Shown here: piece by piece, positions 36,408 to 45,690 of the stretch
Layout: the number at the start of each line of letters is the position of its first letter
Numbering within the stretch: position 1 is the first letter of the stretch
NCBI GenBank assembly: GCA_018649885.1
Contig: JABIHA010000006.1
Location: forward strand, 1 to 59,919
Length of the DNA stretch: 59,919 nt
DNA from: Bacteriovoracaceae bacterium
GTDB lineage: Bacteria; Bdellovibrionota; Bacteriovoracia; Bacteriovoracales; Bacteriovoracaceae
Direction: 5' to 3'
Notes under the pieces: generated by a model
The model's input: the letters and a program-made list of their open reading frames with translations, nothing else
Told to the model about the DNA's origin: nothing
Databases searched by the model: none
Position numbers and translations under genes: made by a program

Positions 36408-37841
36408 CTAATTTACTGCTGATGAACTCAGAAGTGAGTTCTCTATTTTTTTGACTTCATAATATTTTTTTAGATAACTAACTTTTGTTTTGGTTAGCTC
36501 TTCGGTCAAAGCGGCCAAGCCATTTTGTTCTTCTACTAGCTCAAGAGAGGAGATTTTTCGAAGGTAATAGGCCTTCTCACGGTACTCTAGTGCAAGACTT
36601 TGCAATTTTATCTGCTCTTCTACTCGAGCTATTTTATCTAGCTCTTTGTAGAGATCAAAGCTTAGGGCCCCAATTTTTTGTAAGTCTTTGTGGTACTCAC
36701 TTTTTTCACGCTCTCTAAGCGAATTTAGTTTGGCCGTATTTGCAGTAACCTCGGCACTTGCAGCGTGGGCGCCAAAAGGATAAGAAAAATTGAGTGCTAA
36801 ACTCCAAGAGGGAAAATCAACTCCAAATATTTTATCTACTGACCTTTGCCACTTCTTAGCAATACTTGAGGCTGAACCTGTGGCTTCGATTTTTAATTCT
36901 GGGAGACTCTCCCTTTTGCCCTTATAAAGGTCCTCTTCTACTTCTTTGATCTCAAAACTAGTGGCAAGCAGCTTATAGCTCTTTTTCAAATCTCGGCGAT
37001 GTTCACCAAAACTGGGGAAATCATCTTCCAAAACAGCATTGTCAATTTGGGAGGCGTGAATTTGCTTATCCCCCCTATAAAGAATCAATGACAAATCAAT
37101 TAGAGCATTTTCAACTTTTACTTTTTGATTGAATAAAAGAGATCTTTTTTTGTATATTTGAGATTTTGTTCTAAGTAAATCAGTTTTGCTCTTCTTCCCT
37201 ACTTTCCACTTTCTCTTATCAAAATCGTATATTTTTTCACTATAATTCAAATCAGCTTTTCTCTTTTCGAGTATGGCCATTTCTTTCAGCACATCGAGAT
37301 AACTTTTTATGGCCTTGAAGGATTCATCATTGGCCTTATCGAATTTATTAAATCGATACCTTGAATATTTATTTTTGGCCTTATAGTACCTATTGGCCGT
37401 ATATCTTTTTCCAAATTCTTTTAAAAGAGGTACTTCAATCTTTATCTGAGCTGCTGACTGATAACGACTCTTAGCAAATGCAACTTTTGAGCTCGAGCGA
37501 ATTTTGAGCACTTGAAGACTGGCCTCCCAGTCAATTCCCCATATGATTTTATTTTTAATGCCTATGGAGGGACCTGTGGTTCTTTCTTCATAGGTCTTAT
37601 GATCATAGGTTAAATTGGCAATTGTTGTGTCTCTCTTAGCTTCATAGGCGGTGGTAAGGAAGTAGTCGAAATCTAGACTTGAGGCCTCAATTTCATTTTT
37701 AGCTAGCCTATGATCAAGCCTTGAAATTTCCACATCTATATTGTTTTTAAGACACAGCTCGATCACTTTCTGGATATCGATTTGAGGTAAATCCGCAGCA
37801 AATAGATTAAGGGCCTGGCCAAGAAGTAAAATTAATTGCAT
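36408..37841 (-). CDS. TolC-like outer-membrane efflux protein (A)
   Basis: A 477-residue protein with a signal peptide (MQLILLLGQALNLFAA). Long Lys/Glu-rich helical segments with coiled-coil periodicity (RDLKKSYKLLATSFEIKEVE around 280) alternate with strand-rich parts, as in the duplicated OEP fold of TolC. Length is right for the family. It would form the trimeric outer-membrane duct. It lies between the acidic repeat protein gene and the GAF-HlyD gene, same strand. A second, divergent TolC-like gene is on the other side of the repeat gene. Confidence 0.8.
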   Translation of the reverse strand: MQLILLLGQALNLFAADLPQIDIQKVIELCLKNNIDVEISRLDHRLAKNEIEASSLDFDYFLTTAYEAKRDTTIANLTYDHKTYEERTTGPSIGIKNKIIWGIDWEASLQVLKIRSSSKVAFAKSRYQSAAQIKIEVPLLKEFGKRYTANRYYKAKNKYSRYRFNKFDKANDESFKAIKSYLDVLKEMAILEKRKADLNYSEKIYDFDKRKWKVGKKSKTDLLRTKSQIYKKRSLLFNQKVKVENALIDLSLILYRGDKQIHASQIDNAVLEDDFPSFGEHRRDLKKSYKLLATSFEIKEVEEDLYKGKRESLPELKIEATGSASSIAKKWQRSVDKIFGVDFPSWSLALNFSYPFGAHAASAEVTANTAKLNSLREREKSEYHKDLQKIGALSFDLYKELDKIARVEEQIKLQSLALEYREKAYYLRKISSLELVEEQNGLAALTEELTKTKVSYLKKYYEVKKIENSLLSSSAVN

Positions 37842-37899
37842 AGAGTAAGTATACTCACTTTTTCCGGCTTCGCCTCACCTACCACACTTTGCCCAGCAC

Positions 37900-37927
37900 A
37901 AAAAAAAGGGCCCACGATTGTGGGCCC
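37900..37927 (-). terminator. rho-independent terminator after the acidic repeat gene
   Basis: GGGCCCAC-GATT-GTGGGCCC (37908-37927) forms an 8-bp GC-rich stem. On the minus strand it is followed by a run of eight Ts (37907-37900). It lies 30 bp after the stop of the 1012-residue protein gene, so the repeat protein is likely its own transcription unit, separated from the TolC-like gene (A). Confidence 0.9.
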
Positions 37928-37957
37928 AGAAAAAAACTTACTTGATTGGTTATTAAA

Positions 37958-40900
37958 TTATGCAGCGGCCTGTCCACCATCATCTATGTGATCACCATGA
38001 TCATGGTAGTCATCATGTGGGTGGTCATCCATAAAATCTGCACTCTCTGCTGAAATTACAAATGAGCCTTGATCTTCAAAGTACTGAGTGTCCTCTGGAA
38101 GATTAATAGTCATCTGACCAGTTGCTGAATACTCAAGTTCTTCTGGAAGCATATCATTTGCCATCTCATTGTCGAAATGAAGTGATCCAGTATCGGCGTT
38201 GTAATCAATTCCCTCAGGAAGATTTAATTCCATGCTTCCATTTTCAAGGATTTGATAGTCAGCGTCTCCTGGCAATTCATGTGGATGTGGACCCTCACCT
38301 TCTGGAAATGTTATAGAATGAGCATCTGCATTGTAATCAGTTCCCTCAGGAAGTGAAACATCGAGAGTTCCATCGGTGTTAAAAGTAAAATCATCTGGAA
38401 TTTCTTCAGCAAATGCTTCCATCGCCACATCGTGATCCATAGTCATTGTTCCGGCTTCAGCGTCAATAGCAACACCTTCTGGAACCTCAACAGTTATAGA
38501 TCCATCTGGATTATCAGAAACCCAATCTGGTCCATCGTGAGCATAACTTGGCTCAGGATTTTCATAGAAATCAGTGCAGTGATCAGGGATACAACATGAG
38601 CCGTCGTCACCGTAGTATGTGTCACTTGGTAGATCTACATGAAACTCACCTTCTGGTGTATATTCAACACAATCAGGAGTCATTTCACCAGTCCAATAAT
38701 TATCAACATGAACACATCCAGCATCAGCGTCGTAGTTAATGCCTTCAGGCAGAGTCACATCAAGTGATCCATCTGGATTGTAGTCGTAGTTAATGCCATC
38801 AGGAATCTCATTTGGATGAGGACCATCAGAACCTTCAGGGAAGTGTAACACTCCTGAAGCATCATCATATTGGCAGTCATTTGGAAGATTAATATCCATT
38901 GTTCCATCTGGGTTAAAACTAACATCATCTGGAATCATGTGATCAAAGTGCTCTGTAGCAAAATTAGCATCAAATTGTGCTTCACAATTATCTACATCAT
39001 ACTGAAGACCTTCAACTGCTGGAACATTAATTGATCCATCAACATTGTAATCCATAACATCACAGTGACAGCAATAGTCTGGCTCTGGATACTCCATGAA
39101 ATCAGCACAGTGCTCTGGCACATGGAACGAGCCATCATCGCCATACTCAGTACCACTTGGAAGATCCACAGTGAATTCACCAGCAGGAGAAATATCTACA
39201 TTGTCTTGGATAAGCTCACCAGTCCAATAGTTATCCACATGTAGCGTTTGCGCTTCGGCGTCGTAATTGATCCCTTCAGGGAGTTCAACTTTTACACTGC
39301 CATCCACAACTTCATAGTTAATATCGCTTGGGATATCTTTTACTTCAATATCACCTTCAGCAAAAGTCAAAGTGCCTGATGCATCATCATAAGTTGCATC
39401 ATGAACAGAAATATCCATTGTACCGTCAGCATTGATCATGACATCTTCTGGGATTTCTGATTGAAAGTCATTCATAAACTCATCGTATCCAAAAGAAACT
39501 GTCCCAGCTTCAGGGTCTACATTGTAGCCCTCTGGAGGATTACAGTCGTAGGCGCCATCAGGAGTGGTAGCGGCCCAATCACATTCGTGAACAAAATCAG
39601 GACAATCTTGTTCAATGAAATCAAGCTGATCTTGAGGAACATTAAAACTTCCATCTTCGTAAAATTCTGTGGCCTCTGGAAGAGCAATGGCAAGAGAGCC
39701 ATCTTCTGCTAGTGCCATATTGTCAGGAAGAAGCTCATTAGCACACTCATTGGAAAATTCAAGGCAATTTGAATCTGCATTGTAATCGATTCCATTATCA
39801 AGTTGCGCTGTATAACTTCCATCTGGATTTTCGTGGTAATCGTACTGGTCAGGAATTACATTTGGATCGAACTCAGCAGAGACTGTTAGAGCACCTGTAT
39901 CGTGATTGTAATCACATTGACAGTCATCAGGCATTGAGTAGTTCATTGTACCATCTTGATTAAACTCAATATTCTCGTCAATTGGAAGTACATCAGCGAT
40001 AGCACCGTGGTCAATAGTGGCAATTCCACCATCTACTTCACAGCCTTCAGGTACTTCAAATGTAGCAGATCCATCTGGTTGCCATTCACAGCAATCCATT
40101 TCACCAACATACTCTGGTGGAGGATTGTCCATGTAGTCCCCTGCAGCCTCAGAAAAGCAAAGAGAGCCATCATCGTTATACTCGACTCCTTCATGTGGCA
40201 GTTCACAACTCATGCTTCCATCGTCATGAAAATCTACATTGTCAGGACACTCCTCATTGAGGATTTCGTTAGAAACATTTATTGAATTTGTTTCAACATC
40301 ATATTCTACACCTGCATCAGGAAGAGGAATACATTCACTTCCATTTGCCATTGTAAAAGTTTCTACATCATCAGGCACTGGAAACTCTGCGCCCTCTGGA
40401 ATAACTAGTGCATTAAGGCCTTCGTCATAGCTTGATCCCTCTGGAAGTGGAACATCCATAGAGCCATCTACATTCATTGTCGCCCCTTCAACAGGGAGAA
40501 CATCGTTTACAGCTTCAGCTGTAAAGTTGGCCATTCCATCATCTATACTGACACCTTCTGGTGGCTGAATATCGTAGCTACCGTCGGCATTAGCAGTTAC
40601 CCAATCTGGCTCAGACCATTGACCTGGTTCCTCAAAGTCAGATCCAGCATCAGCTGAGTCATAAAACTCATCACCGTGTGAATCATCAATTTCATGATTG
40701 TCGCCATCATTGTACTCATCACCATCAGCATTTGCTTCAGCTTCTAATTGCTCAGTATCAGCAGCGTCGTCGAGGTATTGACCTTCGCCCTCTCCTTCCA
40801 TTGAAGGATCATGCGACTCATCGTGCTGGGTTTCACCACAATCACCGGAGTCGCCTTCCATTGGTTCACCTGCACCAACATCAGCAAGCTCAGCGGCTGC

Positions 40901-40996
40901 TCCTGGATCAATAATTCCTCCGCCTAGCATTCCGGGGGCAATTCTTTCTTCCAGCTTTTTACTTTTTAATTTGGGACTTTTCTTTCTCTTGGCCAT
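37958..40996 (-). CDS. extremely acidic Cys-containing 20-repeat protein with KLEERIAP leader; probable exported substrate
   Basis: 1012 residues. The N-terminus is basic (12 Lys/Arg in the first 18 residues) and continues LEERIAPGMLGGG; there is no ordinary Sec signal. After residue 18 I count no Arg and only two Lys, against very many Asp and Glu. Residues about 136-998 are 20 repeats of ~43, consensus (N/P)DGSMDVxLPEGxxYD, grouped into five larger repeats of four. There are 26 Cys, none in the last ~170 residues. The C-terminus is His/Asp-rich (HPHDDYHDHGDH) and may bind metal. The LEERIAP segment recalls the LEPR-type N-terminal motif of large surface proteins (from memory). AAGGAG before ATG. 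Cation binding by the DG repeats is a guess. Confidence 0.85.
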   Translation of the reverse strand: MAKRKKSPKLKSKKLEERIAPGMLGGGIIDPGAAAELADVGAGEPMEGDSGDCGETQHDESHDPSMEGEGEGQYLDDAADTEQLEAEANADGDEYNDGDNHEIDDSHGDEFYDSADAGSDFEEPGQWSEPDWVTANADGSYDIQPPEGVSIDDGMANFTAEAVNDVLPVEGATMNVDGSMDVPLPEGSSYDEGLNALVIPEGAEFPVPDDVETFTMANGSECIPLPDAGVEYDVETNSINVSNEILNEECPDNVDFHDDGSMSCELPHEGVEYNDDGSLCFSEAAGDYMDNPPPEYVGEMDCCEWQPDGSATFEVPEGCEVDGGIATIDHGAIADVLPIDENIEFNQDGTMNYSMPDDCQCDYNHDTGALTVSAEFDPNVIPDQYDYHENPDGSYTAQLDNGIDYNADSNCLEFSNECANELLPDNMALAEDGSLAIALPEATEFYEDGSFNVPQDQLDFIEQDCPDFVHECDWAATTPDGAYDCNPPEGYNVDPEAGTVSFGYDEFMNDFQSEIPEDVMINADGTMDISVHDATYDDASGTLTFAEGDIEVKDIPSDINYEVVDGSVKVELPEGINYDAEAQTLHVDNYWTGELIQDNVDISPAGEFTVDLPSGTEYGDDGSFHVPEHCADFMEYPEPDYCCHCDVMDYNVDGSINVPAVEGLQYDVDNCEAQFDANFATEHFDHMIPDDVSFNPDGTMDINLPNDCQYDDASGVLHFPEGSDGPHPNEIPDGINYDYNPDGSLDVTLPEGINYDADAGCVHVDNYWTGEMTPDCVEYTPEGEFHVDLPSDTYYGDDGSCCIPDHCTDFYENPEPSYAHDGPDWVSDNPDGSITVEVPEGVAIDAEAGTMTMDHDVAMEAFAEEIPDDFTFNTDGTLDVSLPEGTDYNADAHSITFPEGEGPHPHELPGDADYQILENGSMELNLPEGIDYNADTGSLHFDNEMANDMLPEELEYSATGQMTINLPEDTQYFEDQGSFVISAESADFMDDHPHDDYHDHGDHIDDGGQAAA
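38000..40591 (-). repeat. five ~170-residue super-repeats of four units each
   Basis: Coding repeats of the acidic protein. Unit 4 of each set carries YxDDGSF-like sequence then a DFM/DFY-E-x-P segment (at about residues 275-300, 445-475, 615-640, 790-815 and 955-985). Unit 2 commonly reads DGTMDxxxP, and unit 3 LPEGINYDA. The nucleotide copies have diverged, so this is an old duplication, not a fresh tandem expansion. Confidence 0.75.
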
Positions 40997-41216
40997 GAGC
41001 GCGCTCCTTAAGTTTAGAGATTGTTAAATATCTTAAAAGATTTGTTTCCAGTTAAAGTGTTATCGGAAAATATAGACCAAAAACATGAGCATGAAAGAAA
41101 AAAATAATTGCCTAATAAATGAATATTATGGAAGCTTTTTAATAACAAAACCTTCACTAAAATCGACCCTTTAAGTTTCCTTAATGTCGCTAAAAAAATC
41201 TCGTTTAATATAGATT

Positions 41217-42692
41217 TTATTTAGTGAAAAATACCTCTAAAAGTTGTCCACTTGACTTCTTGAATTGGTAAAAGTCCTTTAAAAATGACACTTTAGATTT
41301 TAAGAGTTGAAGCTCTGATTCCTCTCTCGATTGGAGGGCCTTTTTTAACTCGTAAAGTGTTGCTTTCCCGTTCTTGTATTTCAAAAAAAGTAACTTGTAC
41401 TTCTCTTTGTCAGCATCTACCACAACACCTAGGGCCTCGATCTTTTTCTCACCACTAATTAATAGATTGTGATTCTTTTTTAAGTCGGCCCTTGTTTGGC
41501 CCGCCAGCTTTGCTTTTTTCAAATTCTCTTGAACTGTTTTATAGGCATTCAGTTTCTTAGAAGAGTTAGCTGCATAACCCATTATGGAATACTCAAGGCT
41601 TGTGCCAATTGACCAAGAAGCGTACTTGGCGGCCCACACTTGATCGTGTGCCCTTCCCTGCTTGTGATTAAGCCCCTTGTAAGTCAAGCTGGCATCAAAA
41701 TCAAAATCTGGAAGCCTGTCCACTTTTGCATTTTTAAAAGCGGTTTTGTTTTTTCTAATGGATTTTTCAATCCTCTTAGACTCTTCTTTTCTGCTCATTG
41801 ATTTATCAACTAATATCGCCTCATCATTTTTTTTTGAAATGTCTGGAAGATCTTCTAGGACGGAGGTTAGGTCGTCATAATCAATCTCCCCTTGGTCTTT
41901 CTCACCAAAAGCGTGAAGTTCAAACTCCCCTCTTTTTGTGTTGTACTTTGTCTGGGTAGAAACTTTGCTATTAAACTTCTTTCTTTCATCACTACTTGCA
42001 TCTAGTTTATCAATTAATGAGGCCTTCCCCACGCGCCTTTTAGCACTCACCATTTCTAAATTTTCTATGGCATTTTTATGGGCAAGTGTTCTTACTTTTA
42101 AAGTAACGTGTTCCTGCAAACAATCTAAAAAGAGCTTTAGCCCTTTATCAACCTCTTTTACTAACTTTTCACCATGCTTGTGTTTTGCGATTTCACGATC
42201 GAGCTCAGCACTCTTAATACCTTTCTCAAGATAATCGGGAAAAAATGTTTCTAGTATGGGATGACTCATTGTTAGACCCAGTGAGGGCTCATGGGTTTTT
42301 CTTACTCTCCTAGAGGTTGAAGTGGAATCAACAACGTTATATGTATAGGGAAGACTTAGCTCAGTACCAAAGAAAAACTTCTTGGATAGTGTGGTGCTAT
42401 AGGTATCTGTTTTTGATTTTACAGAACTAGCTGCCCCGGTCGAGTCTAGTGACGAAGATGAAGGAGTGTCACTGTGATCTCTTGTGGCAGATAAGGACAG
42501 ATTGATATCGTAATCCCCCCTAGCGCTTTCAACAGAGGTGCCCTTTTCCTTCGTAGACATTTTGGAGATTTTTAAATCAAAATTATTTTCCAAAATAGCG
42601 CGTACTACGTCTTTTGTGTCTTGAATCTCACCATATGCATTTAAGCAAAATAAAACTGGAGCCGCTAAGGCCATGATTTTCTTTTTATCCAT
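41217..42692 (-). CDS. TolC-like outer-membrane efflux protein (B)
   Basis: A 491-residue protein with a signal peptide (MDKKKIMALAAPVLFCLNAYG). Helical Lys/Glu-rich segments such as LVKEVDKGLKLFLDCLQEH and GEKKIEALGVVVDADKEKYK alternate with strands (SLPYTYNVVDS, YASWSIGTSLEYS), in keeping with an OEP fold. It is only distantly similar to TolC-like protein A. It is divergent from the M50 fusion gene, sharing an 86-134 bp promoter region, and upstream of the acidic repeat gene on the same strand. Confidence 0.8.
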   Translation of the reverse strand: MDKKKIMALAAPVLFCLNAYGEIQDTKDVVRAILENNFDLKISKMSTKEKGTSVESARGDYDINLSLSATRDHSDTPSSSSLDSTGAASSVKSKTDTYSTTLSKKFFFGTELSLPYTYNVVDSTSTSRRVRKTHEPSLGLTMSHPILETFFPDYLEKGIKSAELDREIAKHKHGEKLVKEVDKGLKLFLDCLQEHVTLKVRTLAHKNAIENLEMVSAKRRVGKASLIDKLDASSDERKKFNSKVSTQTKYNTKRGEFELHAFGEKDQGEIDYDDLTSVLEDLPDISKKNDEAILVDKSMSRKEESKRIEKSIRKNKTAFKNAKVDRLPDFDFDASLTYKGLNHKQGRAHDQVWAAKYASWSIGTSLEYSIMGYAANSSKKLNAYKTVQENLKKAKLAGQTRADLKKNHNLLISGEKKIEALGVVVDADKEKYKLLFLKYKNGKATLYELKKALQSREESELQLLKSKVSFLKDFYQFKKSSGQLLEVFFTK

Positions 42693-42826
42693 TAGAAAAT
42701 GATAGGGGAAAGCTAAAAAAATTCAATGCCTTGGCCTAAAATGTCCCATCATTAAACAAACTAAATTTCTCAGGCCCTTTGCCCGATCAATCAAGTCGGA
42801 TAGGTTCGCTTTATAAAAGTGGGAAT

Positions 42827-44923
42827 ATGGAAGACAAGTCAAAAGATTTTAAAAAATACCCTAAGCTTCGCGAAGATTTGAAGATCTCTCAAATTAAAAG
42901 AAGTGGAAAAGTTGGGTTTATCGTTAAAGAGCCAATGAGTGGTGAGTTCTATAAATTTGAATCTGAGGAATGGGAGATCATTGAGCTTTTTAATGGAGAG
43001 AACACCATTGATGACATGGTGGAAATCTACAATAAGAAACATAAACTCGACGAAATTGAGGCCCAGGCCCTAAGAGATTTTCAAGATGGTCTTGATGGTA
43101 TGAGTCTTTTAGTAAAATCAAAAGTCGACACCAATGTTATGCTCATTGAAAAAATGAAAGAAATGAGAAAGAGCCAACTTCTATCGAAGAAAGGTTCTAT
43201 TATGTATAAAAGATTCCCACTCGTTGATCCCGATAAATGGATGGACCGAGTCACTCCCAAAATAACATGGCTTTGGACTAAGTACTTTTTATTTTTCTCC
43301 ATGAGCGTCATGCTGGGAGCTGTTTTTATTATGATAAATAATTGGGCAGCTCTAGAAAATGGTACGAGAGAAATTTTCACCTTTAGTGAAATGTCTTGGC
43401 AAAATATGGCCATTTTATGGATTGTCGTCTATGCCACTATCGGAATTCACGAATTAGGACACGGATTAACTTGTAAATTCTACGGTGGTGAAGTCCACGA
43501 GATTGGATTTCTGCTGCTCTTTGGACAACCTTGTCTATATTGTAATGTTAACGATGCATGGCTGTTTGATAAAAAATGGAAGCAAGTCATGGTGACTATT
43601 GCTGGTGGGTATATTGAATTTTTCATTGGAGCAGTTTGTACCTATATTTGGTATTTCTCTAATCCCAATACCTTTATCAACCTCATTTCATTTCAAGTGA
43701 TGATCATTTGCTCAATCTCTACTATTTTATTTAACTTCAACCCGCTTATTAAGCTCGATGGGTACTACCTATTATCGGATTTTGTTGAAGTCCCCAACCT
43801 TAAAGAAGATTGTTTTACCTATCTTAAATACCTTGCTAAGAAATATGTTTTTAGAATGGATGAGCCAGATTTTGAGGCCACCTCCAGAGAAAAATTTATC
43901 TACTTCGCCTATGGTATTTGCTCATTTGGTTGGATGTTTGGGCTTCTTACTGGGCTATTTTTCATGGCACAGGGAATGCTTGTAGATTCACTAAACGAAT
44001 TTGGTGTCCTGATATCTCTTTTTATAGGATGGAAAATTGCAGGGGGATATGTTGATAGTATTAAAAAGTTTGGAGGGGATTTTATTATGAAAAACATCGC
44101 CTGGTTTTCTCAAAAGAAAAATCAATTCAAGGTGGGAGCAGGAGCAATTGCCCTGGTCGCCCTATTTTTCATACCCATTAAATATAAAATATACGGTGAG
44201 TGTGAGCTTGCCCCCAAGTATGTAAGAGTTGTCAGGGCAGAAACAGACGGCGTACTTACGAGCTGGAGTAAAGATGATGGAGACTTCATAATAAATGGTG
44301 AAACCATTGCAAATGTAAGCAACTTTACAACTAACTATGGCAGAGGCATTGCATCTCTGGCCTATGAAAAACAAATAGTGAAGCATAGAAAGGTTCTGAT
44401 AGATAATCCACAAGGTGCACAATCAGAGAAAAAAGAATTGGCCTCTAAAAAGTCAGAGCTCGAACTCAAAGAACGTGAAGTTCGCGGACTGACTCTCAAA
44501 TATCAAGGCCCCTATGAACTAGCGACGCTCAATTGCCCAGACTCAGCTAAAACCTTGGGAAGTTTTGTCAAAAAAGGTGATGAACTATGCCAGGTACATG
44601 GTGTTAAAGGTCTTCGCGCAAAAATTAATGTGACTGAACAGCAAGTTCGCTTTCTTGAAGCCGGCCAAGATGTTCAATTTAAATTATATTCTAAACCCTA
44701 TTTCACTTACTTTGGTAAAGTGAAAAAGATTAATCAAAGTACGAGAGCCGATCCCAAGAACCCCAAAAGAAAATTCTATGTTGCTGAGCTTTTAATTAGT
44801 AACCCGGGGGAGCTTAAGTCTGGCATGAGTGGGAAAGCAAAAATCATGGGTGAAAATGTTTCGATAATAAAATATCTAGGTATAAAAATAGTGGAAAACT
44901 TAAGAATGGATTTATTCTTCTAA
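42827..44923 (+). CDS. PqqD-like/M50 metalloprotease/HlyD-like fusion, membrane export protein
   Basis: About 698 residues. The N-terminal ~100 look like a PqqD-type winged helix (YKFESEEWEIIELFNGEN, MVEIYNKKHKLD), the fold that binds leader peptides in peptide-modification systems. A transmembrane region follows, with the zinc motif IHELGHGL (HELGH at about 208), then LFGQPCLYCNVNDAW and NPLIKLDGYYLLSDF, the S2P/M50-type third-ligand region. After more helices comes a membrane-fusion half with CELAPKYVRVVRAETDGVL and LRAKINVTEQQVRFLEAGQD, ending LRMDLFF. It may recognise, cut or escort a substrate across the inner membrane. I chose ATG 42827; the frame extends to TTG 42779, with only weak ribosome signals at either. 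Confidence 0.82.
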   Translation: MEDKSKDFKKYPKLREDLKISQIKRSGKVGFIVKEPMSGEFYKFESEEWEIIELFNGENTIDDMVEIYNKKHKLDEIEAQALRDFQDGLDGMSLLVKSKVDTNVMLIEKMKEMRKSQLLSKKGSIMYKRFPLVDPDKWMDRVTPKITWLWTKYFLFFSMSVMLGAVFIMINNWAALENGTREIFTFSEMSWQNMAILWIVVYATIGIHELGHGLTCKFYGGEVHEIGFLLLFGQPCLYCNVNDAWLFDKKWKQVMVTIAGGYIEFFIGAVCTYIWYFSNPNTFINLISFQVMIICSISTILFNFNPLIKLDGYYLLSDFVEVPNLKEDCFTYLKYLAKKYVFRMDEPDFEATSREKFIYFAYGICSFGWMFGLLTGLFFMAQGMLVDSLNEFGVLISLFIGWKIAGGYVDSIKKFGGDFIMKNIAWFSQKKNQFKVGAGAIALVALFFIPIKYKIYGECELAPKYVRVVRAETDGVLTSWSKDDGDFIINGETIANVSNFTTNYGRGIASLAYEKQIVKHRKVLIDNPQGAQSEKKELASKKSELELKEREVRGLTLKYQGPYELATLNCPDSAKTLGSFVKKGDELCQVHGVKGLRAKINVTEQQVRFLEAGQDVQFKLYSKPYFTYFGKVKKINQSTRADPKNPKRKFYVAELLISNPGELKSGMSGKAKIMGENVSIIKYLGIKIVENLRMDLFF

Positions 44924-44941
44924 AAATTAGGGGTCATTACA

Positions 44942-45688
44942 ATGAAAACTATTTTACTGTCAGCTCTTCTACTTGCAACAAGTGCGTGGGCCTATAAAGT
45001 CACAGGAGTTCTCGCCGGAAAGCAAGAAGTGTTAATTAAGTCGAAGTCTCAAGGAGAAATTACCCAAATTGAGAAAAAAGAAGGCACTAAAGTACTTGCT
45101 GGGGATACTCTTGCGACAATTGATGACGAACAAGAACAAATTGAATGGAAACAAGCTGCTGAAGAGCTCAAGTCTGCCAAGGGTGATTACTTAAAAACCA
45201 AGGCACTCAAAAAATATGTTTCGCAAGAAGAGCTAATCAAAAAAAGGGATATTTATCTCAAGAAAAAGTCAATCTATGAACTCAAAGGCTACAACCTAAA
45301 AAATACTAAAATAACTTCTCCCATTGCTGGTGTTATTAGTAAGAAATTTATTAAAATGGGTGAAACGGTAAGCAACGGAGCAAAGACTTTTGAAGTCATC
45401 AATTCTGAAAACCTAATTATTGAAATTGATGTGCTGGCAGAAAAAAGTAAAAACCTAAAAATAGGACGCTTTCTAAGCTTCAGCTCTGATCTACATCCGA
45501 AAAAAAGCTTTAAGGCCAAAATAACCTTTGTTGCACCTACAATTGATAAAGCTTCTGGAACTACAAGATTAAAGCTGGAGCTTAAAAACAATGTTGTGCA
45601 CGGACGTTATGAGCTAAAGCCAGGTACTCTTGTCAATGTTCACCTTAAAACTGATCGTCTACCTGCAAGTAGTGCATCTTCTAAGTAG
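44942..45688 (+). CDS. HlyD-family periplasmic adaptor
   Basis: A 248-residue protein with a signal peptide (MKTILLSALLLATSAWA). It shows KSQGEITQIEKKEGTKVLA (lipoyl-like half), a short helical hairpin (about 85-120), KITSPIAGVISKKFIKMGET for the second half-barrel, then KSFKAKITFVAPTIDKASGT. This is a compact membrane-fusion protein without its own transmembrane anchor. It follows the M50 fusion by 18 bp with AGGGG upstream and is surely co-transcribed. It would bridge the inner-membrane fusion protein to a TolC-like channel. Confidence 0.88.
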   Translation: MKTILLSALLLATSAWAYKVTGVLAGKQEVLIKSKSQGEITQIEKKEGTKVLAGDTLATIDDEQEQIEWKQAAEELKSAKGDYLKTKALKKYVSQEELIKKRDIYLKKKSIYELKGYNLKNTKITSPIAGVISKKFIKMGETVSNGAKTFEVINSENLIIEIDVLAEKSKNLKIGRFLSFSSDLHPKKSFKAKITFVAPTIDKASGTTRLKLELKNNVVHGRYELKPGTLVNVHLKTDRLPASSASSK

Positions 45689-45690
45689 AG

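Noticed and set aside
38122..40914. Several plus-strand frames opposite the acidic repeat gene
   Set aside because: They arise from the biased codon content of the antisense strand; no start signals, and compositions are implausible (His/Gln-rich).
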